64,000 nucleotides of DNA from Curvibacter gracilis ATCC BAA-807 (GTDB lineage: Bacteria; Pseudomonadota; Gammaproteobacteria; Burkholderiales; Burkholderiaceae_C). A program made the position numbers and the translations under genes. Every line of letters begins with the position of its first letter. Position 1 is the first letter of the stretch. The notes below the pieces were generated by a model that did not search any database, was not told the DNA's origin, and was given only the letters and a program-made list of their open reading frames with translations. The stretch lies in the NCBI RefSeq assembly GCF_000518645.1, contig NZ_JADZ01000016.1, forward strand, positions 62,001 through 126,000. Direction: 5' to 3'. Shown here piece after piece: positions 15,871 to 25,902 of the stretch.

Positions 15871-17619
15871 ATGATCCGAATCTCCGAACTCAAGCTGCCC
15901 CTGTCCACCCTGCCCGAGGACAGCAGCACCCAGCCGGTGGAGGCGCTGCGCGCCCAGGCAGCCCAGATACTGGGCATTGCACCGGCCGATATCGCCACGC
16001 TGCACGTGCACAAGCGCAGCTTCGATGCGCGCAAGCCCGAGCTGCTGACGGTGTACATCGTCGACCTGACGCTGCAGGACGCCAGCGCCGAAGCCGCCCT
16101 GCTGGCCCGGCATGCCCAGCACCCGCACATCCTGCCCACGCCGGACATGGTGTGGCACCCCCCCGGCCACGCGCCAGAAGGCTTTCCCAGCCAGGCCAAT
16201 GAGCGCCCGGTGGTCGTGGGCTTCGGGCCCTGCGGCATTTTTGCGGCCCTGGTGCTGGCCCAGATGGGCTTCAAGCCCATCGTGCTGGAGCGCGGCAAGA
16301 CGGTGCGCCAACGCACCAAGGACACCTGGGGCCTGTGGCGCAAGAAGGTGTTGAACCCCGAATCGAACGTGCAGTTCGGCGAAGGCGGTGCGGGCACCTT
16401 CTCGGACGGCAAGCTGTACAGCCAGATCAAGGACCCGCGCCACCTGGGCCGCAAGGTGATGGAAGAATTTGTGCAGGCCGGCGCCCCAGAAGAGATCCTG
16501 TACGTGGCGCGCCCGCACATCGGCACCTTCAAGCTGGTGAAGGTGGTCGAGACCTTGCGCGAACAGATCATCGCCCTGGGTGGCGAGATCCGCTTCGAAC
16601 AACGCGTGGTCGATGTGGGGGTGGACGAGGGCCCCGAGGGCCGGCGCCTGCGGGCCCTCAAGGTGCTGGACGTGGCCAGCGGCCAGACCTACGAGCTGCC
16701 CACACAACACGCCGTGCTGGCGCTGGGCCACAGTTCGCGCGACACCTTTGCCATGCTGCACCAGCGCGGCGTCTACATGGAGGCCAAGCCCTTCTCGATC
16801 GGCTTCCGGGTCGAGCACCCGCAAAGCCTGATCGACCGGGCCCGCTGGGGACGCCACGCCGGCCACCCGCTGCTGGGCGCGGCCGATTACAAGCTGGTGC
16901 ACCACGCCAGCAATGGGCGGGCGGTGTACAGCTTCTGCATGTGCCCGGGCGGCACGGTGGTGGCGGCCACCTCGGAGCCGGGGCGCGTGGTCACCAACGG
17001 CATGAGCCAGTACTCGCGCAATGAACGCAATGCCAACGCCGGCATCGTGGTGGGCATCGACCCGGTCGACTACCCCAGCGATGCCGCGGCCTTCGAGTGG
17101 GCCCTGGGCGATCGACAACGCTGGCAGCTGCCTGCCGACGGCAGCGTGCACCCGCTGGCCGGGGTGGTGCTGCAGCGCCAACTCGAATCCCGCGCCTATG
17201 AACTGGGCGGCAGCAATTACGAAGCCCCCGGCCAGTTGGTGGGTGACCTGGTGGCCGGGCGGCCGTCCACGGCGCTGGGCTCGGTGGAGCCCTCGTACAA
17301 GCCGGGGGTGAAGATGGGCGATCTGTCGCTGGCCCTGCCCGAATACGCCATCACCGCCATGCGAGAGGCGTTTCCGGCCTTCGGCCGCAAGATCAAGGGC
17401 TTTGACCTGCACGACGCGGTGCTGACCGGGGTCGAGACCCGCACCTCATCGCCGCTCAAGATGACGCGCAACGAGCACTACCAGAGCCTGAACACGCGCG
17501 GCCTGTTTCCGGCCGGCGAAGGCGCCAGCTACGCCGGCGGCATCCTGTCGGCCGGGGTGGATGGCATCAAGGTGGGTGAGGCGGTGGCCAAAAGCCTGCT
17601 GGGCGCGCCGCAGCACTGA
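15871..17619 (+). CDS. FAD-dependent dehydrogenase (YtfP-like NAD/FAD-utilizing protein)
   Basis: A 582-residue flavoprotein of a conserved but uncharacterised family, annotated broadly as NAD(FAD)-utilizing dehydrogenase. Residues 1 to about 100 form a separate N-terminal domain (VHKRSFDARKPELLTVYIVDL). An FAD-binding Rossmann motif VVVGFGPCGIFAALVLAQMG (about 114–133) follows, then the family stretch FGEGGAGTFSDGKLYSQIKD. Near the end, GLFPAGEGASYAGGILSAGVDG is the second FAD contact. Substrate unknown. It has its own promoter region: TTAAAAT about 50 bp upstream resembles a -10 box. The next gene is convergent, with only 23 bp between the stops. Confidence 0.85.
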   Translation: MIRISELKLPLSTLPEDSSTQPVEALRAQAAQILGIAPADIATLHVHKRSFDARKPELLTVYIVDLTLQDASAEAALLARHAQHPHILPTPDMVWHPPGHAPEGFPSQANERPVVVGFGPCGIFAALVLAQMGFKPIVLERGKTVRQRTKDTWGLWRKKVLNPESNVQFGEGGAGTFSDGKLYSQIKDPRHLGRKVMEEFVQAGAPEEILYVARPHIGTFKLVKVVETLREQIIALGGEIRFEQRVVDVGVDEGPEGRRLRALKVLDVASGQTYELPTQHAVLALGHSSRDTFAMLHQRGVYMEAKPFSIGFRVEHPQSLIDRARWGRHAGHPLLGAADYKLVHHASNGRAVYSFCMCPGGTVVAATSEPGRVVTNGMSQYSRNERNANAGIVVGIDPVDYPSDAAAFEWALGDRQRWQLPADGSVHPLAGVVLQRQLESRAYELGGSNYEAPGQLVGDLVAGRPSTALGSVEPSYKPGVKMGDLSLALPEYAITAMREAFPAFGRKIKGFDLHDAVLTGVETRTSSPLKMTRNEHYQSLNTRGLFPAGEGASYAGGILSAGVDGIKVGEAVAKSLLGAPQH

Positions 17620-17642
17620 AGCCCAGCTCAGGCGGGGTCAGT

Positions 17643-19238
17643 TCAGCTCAGCCGAAGCGGTGGCGCCGCCCCGGCCGTGCCCGGCAGACGGAAGGTTTCC
17701 ACCAGGTCCGCCAGTTGCTGGGCCTGGCTGCGCAGGCCTTGCGCGGCCGCGGCCGACTCTTCCACCAGCGCGGCGTTCTGCTGTGTGATCTGGTCCAGGC
17801 GCACCACCGCCTCGTTGACCTGACCCAGCCCGGTGCTCTGCTCGCGCGCCGAATGGCTGAGTTCGGCCACGATGGTGCCCACCCGCGCCACCGAATCCAC
17901 GATGTCCCCCATGGTGGCGCCCGCCTGCTGCACCAGTTGGGCACCGGTGCCCACCTCGCTGACGCTGCTGGCGATCAGGTCACGGATCTCCTTGGCGGCG
18001 GTGGCGGCGCGCTGGGCCAGCACGCGCACCTCGCCCGCCACCACGGCAAAGCCGCGACCCTGCTCACCGGCGCGGGCCGCTTCCACCGCCGCATTCAAGG
18101 CCAGGATGTTGGTCTGGAAGGCAATGCCATCGATCACGCTGGTGATGTCGGCGATGCGGCGCGACGAGCCCGAGATCGCGTCCATGGTGGCCACCACACG
18201 CTGCACCACCTCGCGCCCCTGAACCGCCACCTGGCTGGCCGAAGCGGCCAGGCCTTCGGCCTGCTGGGCCGAATCGGCGCTGTGCTGCACCGTGCTGAGC
18301 AGCTCTTCCATGCTGGCCGCCACCTCTTCGAGGTTGGAGGCCGTCTGCTCGGTGCGGGCTGAAAAATCGTTGTTGCCCGCCGCGATCTCGTGGCTGGCGT
18401 TGGCCACCTGGGCGCTGGCGCTGCGCATGCCGGCCACCAACTCCACCAGGCGCGACTGCATGTGGCCCAGGCGCGCCAGCAAGGCCAGCACCTCGTCGCG
18501 CTGGCCGGCCTGCTCGGCCGGCACCGGCTGGGTCAGGTCGCCCTGGGCGATGCGGGCCGCCAGGCCCGAGGCCTGGTCCACCGGGCGCAGGATCGAGCGG
18601 GCCAGCCACAGGGCGCTGACCACGCTCAGCAGCAAACCCACCACCGAACCCGTGACCAGCAGGCTGATGCCCTGGCGCTGGCTGCTGAGTGCGGCAGTCC
18701 GGGCCTCGGCCACGCGCTGGCGCTGGTGCTCAGCCAGCTGATCCACCGCAGCGGCATAGCGCTCGGCAGCGGGTCGCAGCAGGGTGCGGATCGCGTCTTC
18801 TGCGATGGCCTCGCCGGCCGCTCTTTGCTTGACGAGCTTGTCGCGGGCTTCGCGAAAGGCGTTGCCGGCCTGGTCGATGGCCGTGAACAGATCGCGCGAG
18901 GCCGCATCGGTGGCCAGCGCATCCAGGCGCTTGCGCACCTCGGCCGAGCGCGCCGAGGTGGCCTTGCGGTCGGCATCGATGCGGGCGGCGAAGGCGGGGT
19001 TGTCAATCAGCAACAGGGTCTCAGCCCGGCTGGAGCTGATGACCACGATGGCGTGCAACTCGCGCGCCAGCAGGGCGCGCTCGGAGGAGTCCCCGCCCAG
19101 GTCGTCCGCAATGCCTTGCAGCTGGACCAGGCGCCACACGCCGATGCCCGCTGCCAACGACATCACCAGGCACACCACACCAAAGGCCAAGGCCAGGCGC
19201 GGGGCCAGGCGAATCCGGGACGAATCCAGCAAAGCCAT
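17643..19238 (-). CDS. Methyl-accepting chemotaxis protein
   Basis: Inner-membrane chemoreceptor, 531 residues. Transmembrane helix 1 lies at about 13–33; a four-helix-bundle-like periplasmic sensor domain (about 34–185) follows, then helix 2 (about 190–212), a HAMP domain ([28 protein letters not shown] region), and the cytoplasmic signalling coiled coil. The hairpin tip is the invariant [37 protein letters not shown] segment (about 385–420). It lacks a C-terminal NWETF-type tether and ends in a Pro/Leu-rich tail, so it depends on other receptors for efficient adaptation. A GGAG site precedes the ATG. No che or flagellar genes are in the window. Ligand unknown. Confidence 0.93.
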   Translation of the reverse strand: MALLDSSRIRLAPRLALAFGVVCLVMSLAAGIGVWRLVQLQGIADDLGGDSSERALLARELHAIVVISSSRAETLLLIDNPAFAARIDADRKATSARSAEVRKRLDALATDAASRDLFTAIDQAGNAFREARDKLVKQRAAGEAIAEDAIRTLLRPAAERYAAAVDQLAEHQRQRVAEARTAALSSQRQGISLLVTGSVVGLLLSVVSALWLARSILRPVDQASGLAARIAQGDLTQPVPAEQAGQRDEVLALLARLGHMQSRLVELVAGMRSASAQVANASHEIAAGNNDFSARTEQTASNLEEVAASMEELLSTVQHSADSAQQAEGLAASASQVAVQGREVVQRVVATMDAISGSSRRIADITSVIDGIAFQTNILALNAAVEAARAGEQGRGFAVVAGEVRVLAQRAATAAKEIRDLIASSVSEVGTGAQLVQQAGATMGDIVDSVARVGTIVAELSHSAREQSTGLGQVNEAVVRLDQITQQNAALVEESAAAAQGLRSQAQQLADLVETFRLPGTAGAAPPLRLS

Positions 19239-19331
19239 ACCGAAGCTCCAAGAGGGGTGACAAAGGGAGCACCAGAATAGTTCAGCGGTATGACACTGCC
19301 AAGTGGAATTTCCGTGGCCTGCCGCGCCAAC

Positions 19332-20705
19332 TCAGCTTCGGTTGAGGAAATCCAGCGCCAGCACGCTCAAGGAGCGCACCCCCATGGGCAGTGCGTCTTC
19401 GTTGAAATCAAAGCGCGGCGAATGGTTGGAGGGCGCCGTGGCGGCCTGCTGGCCCTTGGGGGTGGCGCCCAGGAAGTAGAAGAAACCGGGCACCACCTTC
19501 TGGAACTCAGAGAAGTCTTCCGAGCCGCTGATCTTGGGCACCACGACCGCCTGACCGTTCATGGCCTGCTTGAGAGCAGGCACCGACGCCTGGGTGAGCG
19601 CGGGCGAGTTCACGGTGACCGGGTAGGCCACCGGGCCAAAGCGCACCTCGGCCTTGGCGCCGCTGCTCTCGGCGATCAGCTGGGCCGTGTTGCGGATGCG
19701 CTTTTGAGCATCGCTGCGCATGGCCTCGTCAAAGGTGCGCAGGGTGCCCTGCATCTCCACCTTGTCGGGGATGATGTTGAAGCGGGTGCCTCCGTTGATG
19801 GCACCAATCGTCAGCACGGCCGGTTCTTCACTGATGTTGAGCTGGCGGCTCACGACGGTCTGCAGGCCCAGCACCACCTGGCTGGCCGCCACGATGGGAT
19901 CGACCCCGGCCCAGGGCGCCGACCCATGCGCCCCGCGGCCCAGCACATTGATGTAGATGTCGTCGGCGCTGGCCATCAGCGGGCCGCTGCGGTAGCCGGC
20001 CACACCGAAGGGAATGTTGGCCGTGAGGTGCAGGCCGTAGATGGCCTGCACGTCCTTGAGCACGCCCTGCTCGATCATGGCCTTGGCACCGAAGCTGGGG
20101 GAAACGCCCTTGGCATCCGGCTCGCTCGGAGCGCCTTCTTCGGCGGGCTGGAAGATGAAGCGCACGGAGCCGTGGATCTGGCCCTTCATGGCCACCAGGG
20201 CCTGGGCCACGCCCATCAGGATGGCGGTGTGGCCGTCGTGCCCGCAGGCGTGCATCACCGGCACCTCCTTGCCCTGGTACTGCGCCTTCACCTGGGAGGC
20301 AAAGGGCAGGCCCGTGCCCTCGGGCACGGGCAGCGCGTCCATGTCGGCACGCAAGGCCACCAGCTTGCCCGGGTGGGCGCCCTGCAGGGTGGCCACCACG
20401 CCGGTGCCCCCCACCCCGGTCTGCACGCTCAGACCCAGGCCGCGCAGGTGCTCGGCCACCAGGGCCGCCGTGCGCAGCTCCTGCCCCGACAGCTCGGGGT
20501 GGGCATGGATGTCGCGCCGCCAGGCCACGAGCTGGGGCGACACCTTGGCGATCTGCGCATCCAGCGCCTGCAGGGTGGACGCATCCACCCCCTGGGCCTG
20601 CGCGGCCGAGGCCAGGGCCAGCAAGACGCTGGTGGCGGCCCAGCGGGCACGGGAGGCAGCCGCCAAGGCGGCACGACGGGACGAAGACGGTGAGCGCAGT
20701 TTCAT
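19332..20705 (-). CDS. Secreted M20-family amidohydrolase
   Basis: Metal-dependent amidohydrolase/peptidase of the M20D (hippurate hydrolase, IAA-amino-acid hydrolase) group, 457 residues. The ATG at 20705 starts with a basic N-region and a hydrophobic stretch (WAATSVLLALASAAQAQ), a signal peptide cleaved near residue 38, so the enzyme is periplasmic, unlike most M20D enzymes. Metal-binding motifs are present in order: LRADMDALPV, MHACGHDGHTA and QPAEEGAPSEPD, with a dimerisation domain between about 220 and 330 and the last His/Glu in SGSEDFSEF. It is divergent from the AraC-type gene; the 144 bp between them is a likely shared control region. Substrate not predictable beyond N-acyl amino acids or similar amides. 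Confidence 0.9.
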   Translation of the reverse strand: MKLRSPSSSRRAALAAASRARWAATSVLLALASAAQAQGVDASTLQALDAQIAKVSPQLVAWRRDIHAHPELSGQELRTAALVAEHLRGLGLSVQTGVGGTGVVATLQGAHPGKLVALRADMDALPVPEGTGLPFASQVKAQYQGKEVPVMHACGHDGHTAILMGVAQALVAMKGQIHGSVRFIFQPAEEGAPSEPDAKGVSPSFGAKAMIEQGVLKDVQAIYGLHLTANIPFGVAGYRSGPLMASADDIYINVLGRGAHGSAPWAGVDPIVAASQVVLGLQTVVSRQLNISEEPAVLTIGAINGGTRFNIIPDKVEMQGTLRTFDEAMRSDAQKRIRNTAQLIAESSGAKAEVRFGPVAYPVTVNSPALTQASVPALKQAMNGQAVVVPKISGSEDFSEFQKVVPGFFYFLGATPKGQQAATAPSNHSPRFDFNEDALPMGVRSLSVLALDFLNRS

Positions 20706-20849
20706 GAGGGGGTTCGCCTTGGGCTGTTGGAAAACGTCCATGCTAGGGCCGCTCGTGTCACACAGAGGGCGCTGAAATCGCCATTGCTACAGCCAAAATA
20801 GCCACTGACCAAACTGCCAGCACAACGCCCGCCGTCTCTTAGCAAAACC

Positions 20850-22004
20850 ATGCCGTCCACCCGCACTCCAACCACCGCCCTGGCACCCCACCAGGGCTTG
20901 CATGTGGACATTCCGCTGCTGCCCCGGGCCACGCTGGGCAGCGCCCTGACGCTGATCGATCTGCTGCGCACGGCGCGCATGCTGGCCCAATTGCGCCTGG
21001 GGGCGCTGGCGCCCCCCATCAGCTGGCGCCTGCTCACAGCCGAGGGCGGTGCCTGGCCACCGGCCCCACCTGCAGCCTCACCCTCGGCCTCACTCGCGGC
21101 CCTGCACCCGGCGCTGCCCACCCTGGCCTCCCGTTTTGAGGATTACCTGGGCAGTGCCCCGCCCAGCGGACAAGGCGCCATTCAACACGCCGTGTTCCTG
21201 CCCCCCATGCATGCGGCCGACATCCCCAGCGTGCGCAGCCTGGTGCGGGGCCAGGGCGCGCTGGTGGCAGCGCTGCGCCAGGCCCTGGACGCCGGCGGCC
21301 TGCTGGCCTGCCAAGGCAACAGCGCCTGGCTGGCCGCCGCCACCGGACGCGCTGCGGGCCGTGCGCTGGTGCTGCCCTGGTTCTACGCGTCGGCGTTCCG
21401 GGACGAGCATCCGGACGTGATGCTGGTGGCCGATCAGGCCTGCGTGGCCGAGGCGCCCTGGTTCAGTGCTGCGGGTGCCGAGCAGTTGGGCGGGCTGGTC
21501 TGCGCCCTGCTGGAGCACAGCACCGGGCCCGGTCTGGCCCAGCTGTGCCGCCCGGCCTTCGAGTTCGACCCCGAGCGCAGCCGGGCCGCAGCCCAGGCCA
21601 GCACCCAGATCCGCAAGACCCGGGACAGCACGCTGGCGCGGGCCATCGCCTGGCTGGAGCAGCACCTGGAGGCGCCCTACGACCTGGCCACCTTGGCGGC
21701 GGCTGCGGCGGTGAGCCCACGCACCCTGCTGCGGCATTTCCGCCAGGAGTTGGGCCGCAGCCCGCTGGACCAGTTGCACCGGATGCGCTGCGCCCGCGCC
21801 CGGGTGATGCTGGAGATCACGCTGGAGAGCGTGCCCACCATCGCGTTGGCCTGCGGCTACAGCGACCCCCATGCCTTCCGGCGGGTGTTTGCACGCCACT
21901 GCGGGTGCACGCCTTCGGCCTACCGAGAAGCGCATGCGCTGCGGGCCCCGCGGGCCCGCTGGCGGCTGGACCCGGCGCAATGGGACAAGCAGGCCCTGTT
22001 GTGA
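20850..22004 (+). CDS. GlxA-like AraC-family transcriptional regulator
   Basis: A 384-residue DNA-binding regulator. Residues about 18–235 form a DJ-1/PfpI-like (class I glutamine amidotransferase-like) sensor domain, as in GlxA/CdhR/FtrA regulators. The C-terminal AraC domain has two helix-turn-helix units: LATLAAAAAVSPRTLLRHFRQELGRSP (about 274–300) and the signature IALACGYSDPHAFRRVFARHCGCTPSAYR (about 331–359). It starts 144 bp from the divergent M20 amidohydrolase, the natural candidate for its target. The sensor domain carries a low-complexity Pro/Ala/Ser insert (PPAPPAASPSASLAAL). Inducer unknown. Confidence 0.88.
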   Translation: MPSTRTPTTALAPHQGLHVDIPLLPRATLGSALTLIDLLRTARMLAQLRLGALAPPISWRLLTAEGGAWPPAPPAASPSASLAALHPALPTLASRFEDYLGSAPPSGQGAIQHAVFLPPMHAADIPSVRSLVRGQGALVAALRQALDAGGLLACQGNSAWLAAATGRAAGRALVLPWFYASAFRDEHPDVMLVADQACVAEAPWFSAAGAEQLGGLVCALLEHSTGPGLAQLCRPAFEFDPERSRAAAQASTQIRKTRDSTLARAIAWLEQHLEAPYDLATLAAAAAVSPRTLLRHFRQELGRSPLDQLHRMRCARARVMLEITLESVPTIALACGYSDPHAFRRVFARHCGCTPSAYREAHALRAPRARWRLDPAQWDKQALL

Positions 22005-22028
22005 GCCGACAAGGATCAGCCGGCAGGA

Positions 22029-22898
22029 TCAGCTGGCCTGGAGGCGCGCGATGCGCTCTTCGATCGGCGGGTGGGTGGAGAACAGCTTGCCCAGGCTGCC
22101 GGTGATGCCCATGGCGGCCACGCTCTTGGGCAGCTCACCCGGCACCATGCCGCCCAGACGGGCCAGGGCATGCACCATGGGCTGCTTGCGCCCCATCAGT
22201 TGGGCCGCACCGGCATCGGCACGGAACTCGCGCTGGCGCGAGAACCAGGCCACGATCATCGAGGCCAGGAAGCCCAGCAGGATGTCGAGCACGAGGGTGG
22301 TGATCATGTAGCCGATGCCAGGGCCCGAGCGCTCGTCGTCGCCCTTGCGCAGAAAGCTGTCGACGGCATAGCCGATGACGCGCGACAGGAACACCACAAA
22401 GGTGTTCATCACGCCCTGGATCAGGGTCATGGTGACCATGTCACCGTTGGCCACGTGGGCGATTTCGTGGCCGATCACGGCTTCGACCTCTTCACGCGTC
22501 ATGCCTTGCAGCAGGCCGGTGGACACCGCCACCAGGGCTGAGTTCTTGAAGGCGCCAGTGGCGAAGGCATTGGCCTCGCCTTCGTAGATGCCCACCTCGG
22601 GCATGGCGATGCCGGCCTTTTCAGAGAAACGGCGCACGGTGTCGACGATCCAGGCCTCGTCGGGCGACTGGGGCTGGTTGATCACGCGCACGCCCGAGGT
22701 CCACTTGGCCATGGGCTTGCTGATCAGCAGCGAAATGAAGGCACCGCCAAAGCCCATGATCAGGGCAAAGCCCAGCAGCGCGCCCAGGTTGAGGCCATTG
22801 GCCGTGAGGTAGCGGTTCACGCCCAGCAGGCTGGCCACGATGCCCAGCACCACGACCACGGCCACGTTGGTGAGTACCAGCAAAAGAATACGTTTCAT
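22029..22898 (-). CDS. htpX: Membrane zinc protease HtpX
   Basis: Inner-membrane M48 metalloprotease involved in membrane protein quality control under stress, 289 residues. Two N-terminal hydrophobic helices (about 3–25 and 33–53) precede the zinc motif [11 protein letters not shown], with His-Glu-x-x-His. Two further hydrophobic segments follow, then [14 protein letters not shown] supplies the third zinc ligand Glu, and the protein ends [14 protein letters not shown]. The ATG at 22898 has GGAGC about 5 nt upstream; the 68 extra codons of the open frame upstream are not needed. About 200 bp of non-coding sequence upstream may carry a heat-shock promoter; I could not identify it with confidence. 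Confidence 0.95.
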   Translation of the reverse strand: MKRILLLVLTNVAVVVVLGIVASLLGVNRYLTANGLNLGALLGFALIMGFGGAFISLLISKPMAKWTSGVRVINQPQSPDEAWIVDTVRRFSEKAGIAMPEVGIYEGEANAFATGAFKNSALVAVSTGLLQGMTREEVEAVIGHEIAHVANGDMVTMTLIQGVMNTFVVFLSRVIGYAVDSFLRKGDDERSGPGIGYMITTLVLDILLGFLASMIVAWFSRQREFRADAGAAQLMGRKQPMVHALARLGGMVPGELPKSVAAMGITGSLGKLFSTHPPIEERIARLQAS

Positions 22899-23098
22899 CA
22901 AAGCTCCATCTAGGGTTGTCGGACAGGTCTTGGAGACCGGGCCGCCGATCAGGCGGGCAACCGGCTCCCAGGGCCCTTGCGCAATGTGCTTTGTTGTGTG
23001 GTGCTTTGTGCAGGCCTGCGCAGGCCTTGTTCCGAAGACGGATCTTAGTGGGAAAAGTTCCTGCGGAATGACCCTGCGAAATACCCCTGTGCGCTCGT

Positions 23099-23935
23099 TC
23101 AATGCGCACGGTGACGGTCATGGGCCGCCCCCGCACCATGCACCACGCCACGCCCCGCTTCCAGCGGGCGTTGGCGGGCCGGCCGGAACACCCAGCTGTC
23201 CTGGTAGAAGCCCGGCTGCTCGTTGGCCGCCCACCAGCCCGGCACCCCGAGCACCGGCAAGGGCGCGAAGGGCTTGGTGGCCAGCTTGGTCGGTGTCAGA
23301 TCGGCCGCCAGCCAGGCGTCCAGGGCCGCGGGGTGGAAGTCGCACTCGCCCGGCACGCGCCAGACATGGGCCGTGATGGCCTTGTAGGGGCGCACCAACT
23401 GTTCCAGCAGGGCGTGGCCGAACAGCAGCAGCCGGGCCTCGCCCCACAGGGGCCGCAAGGGCCCGAACAGATCGGCCCAGCGGCGCTCCTGCAAGGCTTG
23501 CCACACCGGGTCAGGGGCCTGCAGCAGGGCGGCGTTCTCGTCAAAGACGGTCAGGGCGTCACGCACGGGCCCGCGCAGGGAGCGCCCGGGGGCCGGGCCC
23601 GGGGCAGGACGGGCCAGCTCACGCACATGCAGTCGGTTGAGCTGCTGCTTGGCCAGAGGCCAATGCAGCCAACACAAGCCGTTGAAGAAGTCGTGCAGGT
23701 TGTCGCGGGTGGGCACCAGGCCCTGTTCGTGGATGCCCTGCTCATAGGCGGCGGCACCGGCGGCCTGGGTCTGCGGCTGGAAGCGGCACGCCAGCCCGGC
23801 CGCCTGGGCCGCCTGGTTGAGCCCATCAGCCACCGAAGCCCCGGCCAGCGCCGTGGCGGCCAGCGGCTCGCCGACGGCGCGCCAGGGGGCCAGCCAGGGG
23901 GCCTCCCAGTCGATGTCGATCAGACCAGGCGCCAA
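23099..23935 (-). CDS. DUF3025 protein
   Basis: A 278-residue protein of the DUF3025 family, function unknown. The family core is visible: [27 protein letters not shown] (about 77–103), where a Trp- and Pro-rich motif is typical, and VFDENAALL downstream. The C-terminus (VFRPARQRP then a His/Arg-rich tail) is weakly conserved. No ATG is available; the TTG at 23935 (followed by GCGCCTGGTCTG) overlaps the end of pyrC by 16 bp, which suggests translational coupling. The pairing pyrC–DUF3025 recurs in Burkholderiales, to my recollection. A role in nucleotide metabolism would only be guilt by association. Confidence 0.72.
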   Translation of the reverse strand: MAPGLIDIDWEAPWLAPWRAVGEPLAATALAGASVADGLNQAAQAAGLACRFQPQTQAAGAAAYEQGIHEQGLVPTRDNLHDFFNGLCWLHWPLAKQQLNRLHVRELARPAPGPAPGRSLRGPVRDALTVFDENAALLQAPDPVWQALQERRWADLFGPLRPLWGEARLLLFGHALLEQLVRPYKAITAHVWRVPGECDFHPAALDAWLAADLTPTKLATKPFAPLPVLGVPGWWAANEQPGFYQDSWVFRPARQRPLEAGRGVVHGAGAAHDRHRAH

Positions 23936-24951
23936 GGCAGGGCTTCGCCGGCGCGCAGCGGCTTGAGTTCGGCCTGACCGAAGGTGAAGCTCTCGGGCGG
24001 GGTCCAGCTTTCGCGCTTCAAGGTGATGTGGCCGGTGTTGCGCGGCAGGCCGTAGAAATCGGCCCCGTTGAAGCTGGCGAAGGCTTCCAGCTGATCGAGC
24101 CGGCCCACGCGGTCAAAGGCCTCGGCATACAGCTCGATGGCGGCGTGCGCGGTGTAGCAGCCGGCGCAGCCCGTGGCGTGCTCCTTCAGGTGGGCCGGGT
24201 GCGGCGCGCTGTCGGTGCCCAGGAAGAAACGGGGGTTGCCACCGGTGGCCACTTCCACCAGGGCCTGGCGGTGCGTTTCGCGCTTGAGCACGGGCAGGCA
24301 GTAGTAGTGCGGGCGGATGCCGCCGGTGAAGATGGCGTTGCGGTTGTACAGCAGATGGTGGGCGGTGATGGTGGCGCCGGTGAAGCGGTCGGCCGCCTGC
24401 ACGTACTGGGCGGCTTCGCGGGTGGTGATGTGCTCGAACACGATCTTGAGTTCCGGGAAGTCGCGGCGCAGCGGGATCAGCTGGGTCTCGATGAACACGG
24501 CTTCGCGGTCGAACAGGTCGATGTCGGACGAGGTGACCTCGCCATGCACCAGCAGCAGCAGTCCCTCGCGCTGCATGGCCTCGAGCGTGGGGTAGATCTT
24601 GCGCAGATCGGTCACACCGGCATCGCTGTTGGTGGTGGCCCCGGCGGGGTAGAGCTTGCAGGCCACCACGCCGGCCGCCTTGGCGCGCACGATCTCCTCG
24701 GGCGGCAGATTGTCGGTGAGGTACAGCGTCATCAGCGGCTCGAAGCTCATGCCGGCCGGCACGGCGGCGCGGATGCGGTCCCGGTAGGCCAGGGCCTGCT
24801 CGGCCGTGGTCACCGGTGGCTTGAGGTTGGGCATGATGATGGCGCGCCCGAACTGGGCGGCCGTGTGCGGCACCACGGTGTTCAGCGCGTCGCCATCGCG
24901 CACGTGGAGGTGCCAGTCGTCGGGGCGGGTGATCTTGAGGAGGTCGGTCAT
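23920..24951 (-). CDS. pyrC: Dihydroorotase (class II)
   Basis: Zinc amidohydrolase that cyclises carbamoyl aspartate to dihydroorotate in pyrimidine synthesis, 343 residues, normal length for E. coli-type PyrC. The N-terminal metal motif DWHLHVRDG is at about 11–19. The carboxylated lysine is in [14 protein letters not shown]; metal-binding His residues are in LVHGEV and [10 protein letters not shown]; the catalytic Asp is in LGTDSAPHP. The ATG at 24951 is the start shared by the family ([13 protein letters not shown]); the preceding in-frame codons are not needed. It precedes the DUF3025 gene with overlapping ends. Upstream lies the Rnk-like gene on the same strand, 47 bp away. Confidence 0.96.
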   Translation of the reverse strand: MTDLLKITRPDDWHLHVRDGDALNTVVPHTAAQFGRAIIMPNLKPPVTTAEQALAYRDRIRAAVPAGMSFEPLMTLYLTDNLPPEEIVRAKAAGVVACKLYPAGATTNSDAGVTDLRKIYPTLEAMQREGLLLLVHGEVTSSDIDLFDREAVFIETQLIPLRRDFPELKIVFEHITTREAAQYVQAADRFTGATITAHHLLYNRNAIFTGGIRPHYYCLPVLKRETHRQALVEVATGGNPRFFLGTDSAPHPAHLKEHATGCAGCYTAHAAIELYAEAFDRVGRLDQLEAFASFNGADFYGLPRNTGHITLKRESWTPPESFTFGQAELKPLRAGEALPWRLV

Positions 24952-24998
24952 GGGCGGGGATTTTCGCATTCCTGCGCCAGCCCGGGCTCAGACCAGGC

Positions 24999-25436
24999 TC
25001 AGACCGTGAAATGCCCCGCCGCCTCGGGTTGGTACTCGATGGACACGATGATCCAGCAGGCCTCGCGGCCGTCCGGGGTCTGCCACTGCACGGGCTGGCC
25101 CACCGGCCAGCCCAGCAGGGCCAGGCCCACGGGTGAAAGCACCGACAACTGGCCTTTTTCGGGCTGGGCCTCGGCAGGATAGGCCAGCGTGATGTGGCGC
25201 AGCGGCCCGCCATCGACGGGCTGCACCGTGACGCGTGACTGCATGGTCACCACCCCGGGCGGGATGTCGCGCGAGGGCACGACGTCCGACTCGTCCAGCA
25301 CGGTGGCCAGGGCGCTGGCCAGGGGTTCGGGCAGGGGCTGGCGCTCACGCAGACGGCGCAGGCGCACCTCGTCGAGTTCGGTCAGCACGCGGTGTTCGGC
25401 CGAAAAGGGGCGGGAAGCAGAGGGTTTGGAATCCAT
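24999..25436 (-). CDS. Rnk/GreA C-terminal-like RNA polymerase-binding protein
   Basis: A 145-residue protein with an N-terminal helical part (about 15–55, VLTELDEVRLRRLRER) and a C-terminal FKBP-like GreA/GreB domain (about 60–140; VVTMQSRVTVQPVDGG, ITLAYPAEAQPEKGQLSVLSPVGLALLG). It lacks the long GreA coiled coil and so cannot cleave backtracked RNA as GreA does. This layout matches Rnk, the regulator of nucleoside diphosphate kinase that competes with Gre factors at the RNA polymerase secondary channel. The ATG at 25436 is used; the open frame upstream of it shows no conserved sequence. It is 47 bp upstream of pyrC on the same strand, so it may share a transcript. Confidence 0.83.
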   Translation of the reverse strand: MDSKPSASRPFSAEHRVLTELDEVRLRRLRERQPLPEPLASALATVLDESDVVPSRDIPPGVVTMQSRVTVQPVDGGPLRHITLAYPAEAQPEKGQLSVLSPVGLALLGWPVGQPVQWQTPDGREACWIIVSIEYQPEAAGHFTV

Positions 25437-25902
25437 GGTCAGTTCGCTCAGGCAAGAATTCAGACAGAGAGGCGCCGGCGTGGACCGGCCGGCTCGGTGG
25501 CTGGCGGCCAAGCTTCAAAGGCCAGGCCGCACTGGAGGCCCGGCGATTCAGCCAAAGGAACGAACGAATCACCGGGCTCGGGGGTCTGCGGCGGGGACGC
25601 CACGGCGCAAGGGGTGAAGTCGGATCGGATTCATGGGGAGGGATCTTAGAAGCGGAAGGCCGCCGCGGTGTTTCAACCTGTAAATGACATGGAATGAACC
25701 ACGGGCCTCGGCGGTACTGCCGGGGACAAGACGCTACAAATGGTAAGACGATAATACCGATGCGCGCCTGGTGGATTCACCGCTACCATCGCCCGCGGTC
25801 GTCGCCGAGGCTGTTATCCGGGCCCTGCAGCGAACTGACCCTCTGCTGCGCTCCATCCGTGTGCCGCGTTCCTGCGTTCTTTTGCCAACCCAGTTGCCCA
25901 AC
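25437..25902. other. 466-bp intergenic region between rnk-like and TRAP genes
   Basis: Divergent control region. I see no convincing gene in it. A GATAAT at 25750–25755 on the plus strand is a possible -10 box for the TRAP operon, leaving a leader of about 145 nt; its -35 is unclear. The reading frame of dctQ is open upstream of 25903, but that sequence has no transporter-like content. Confidence 0.5.
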
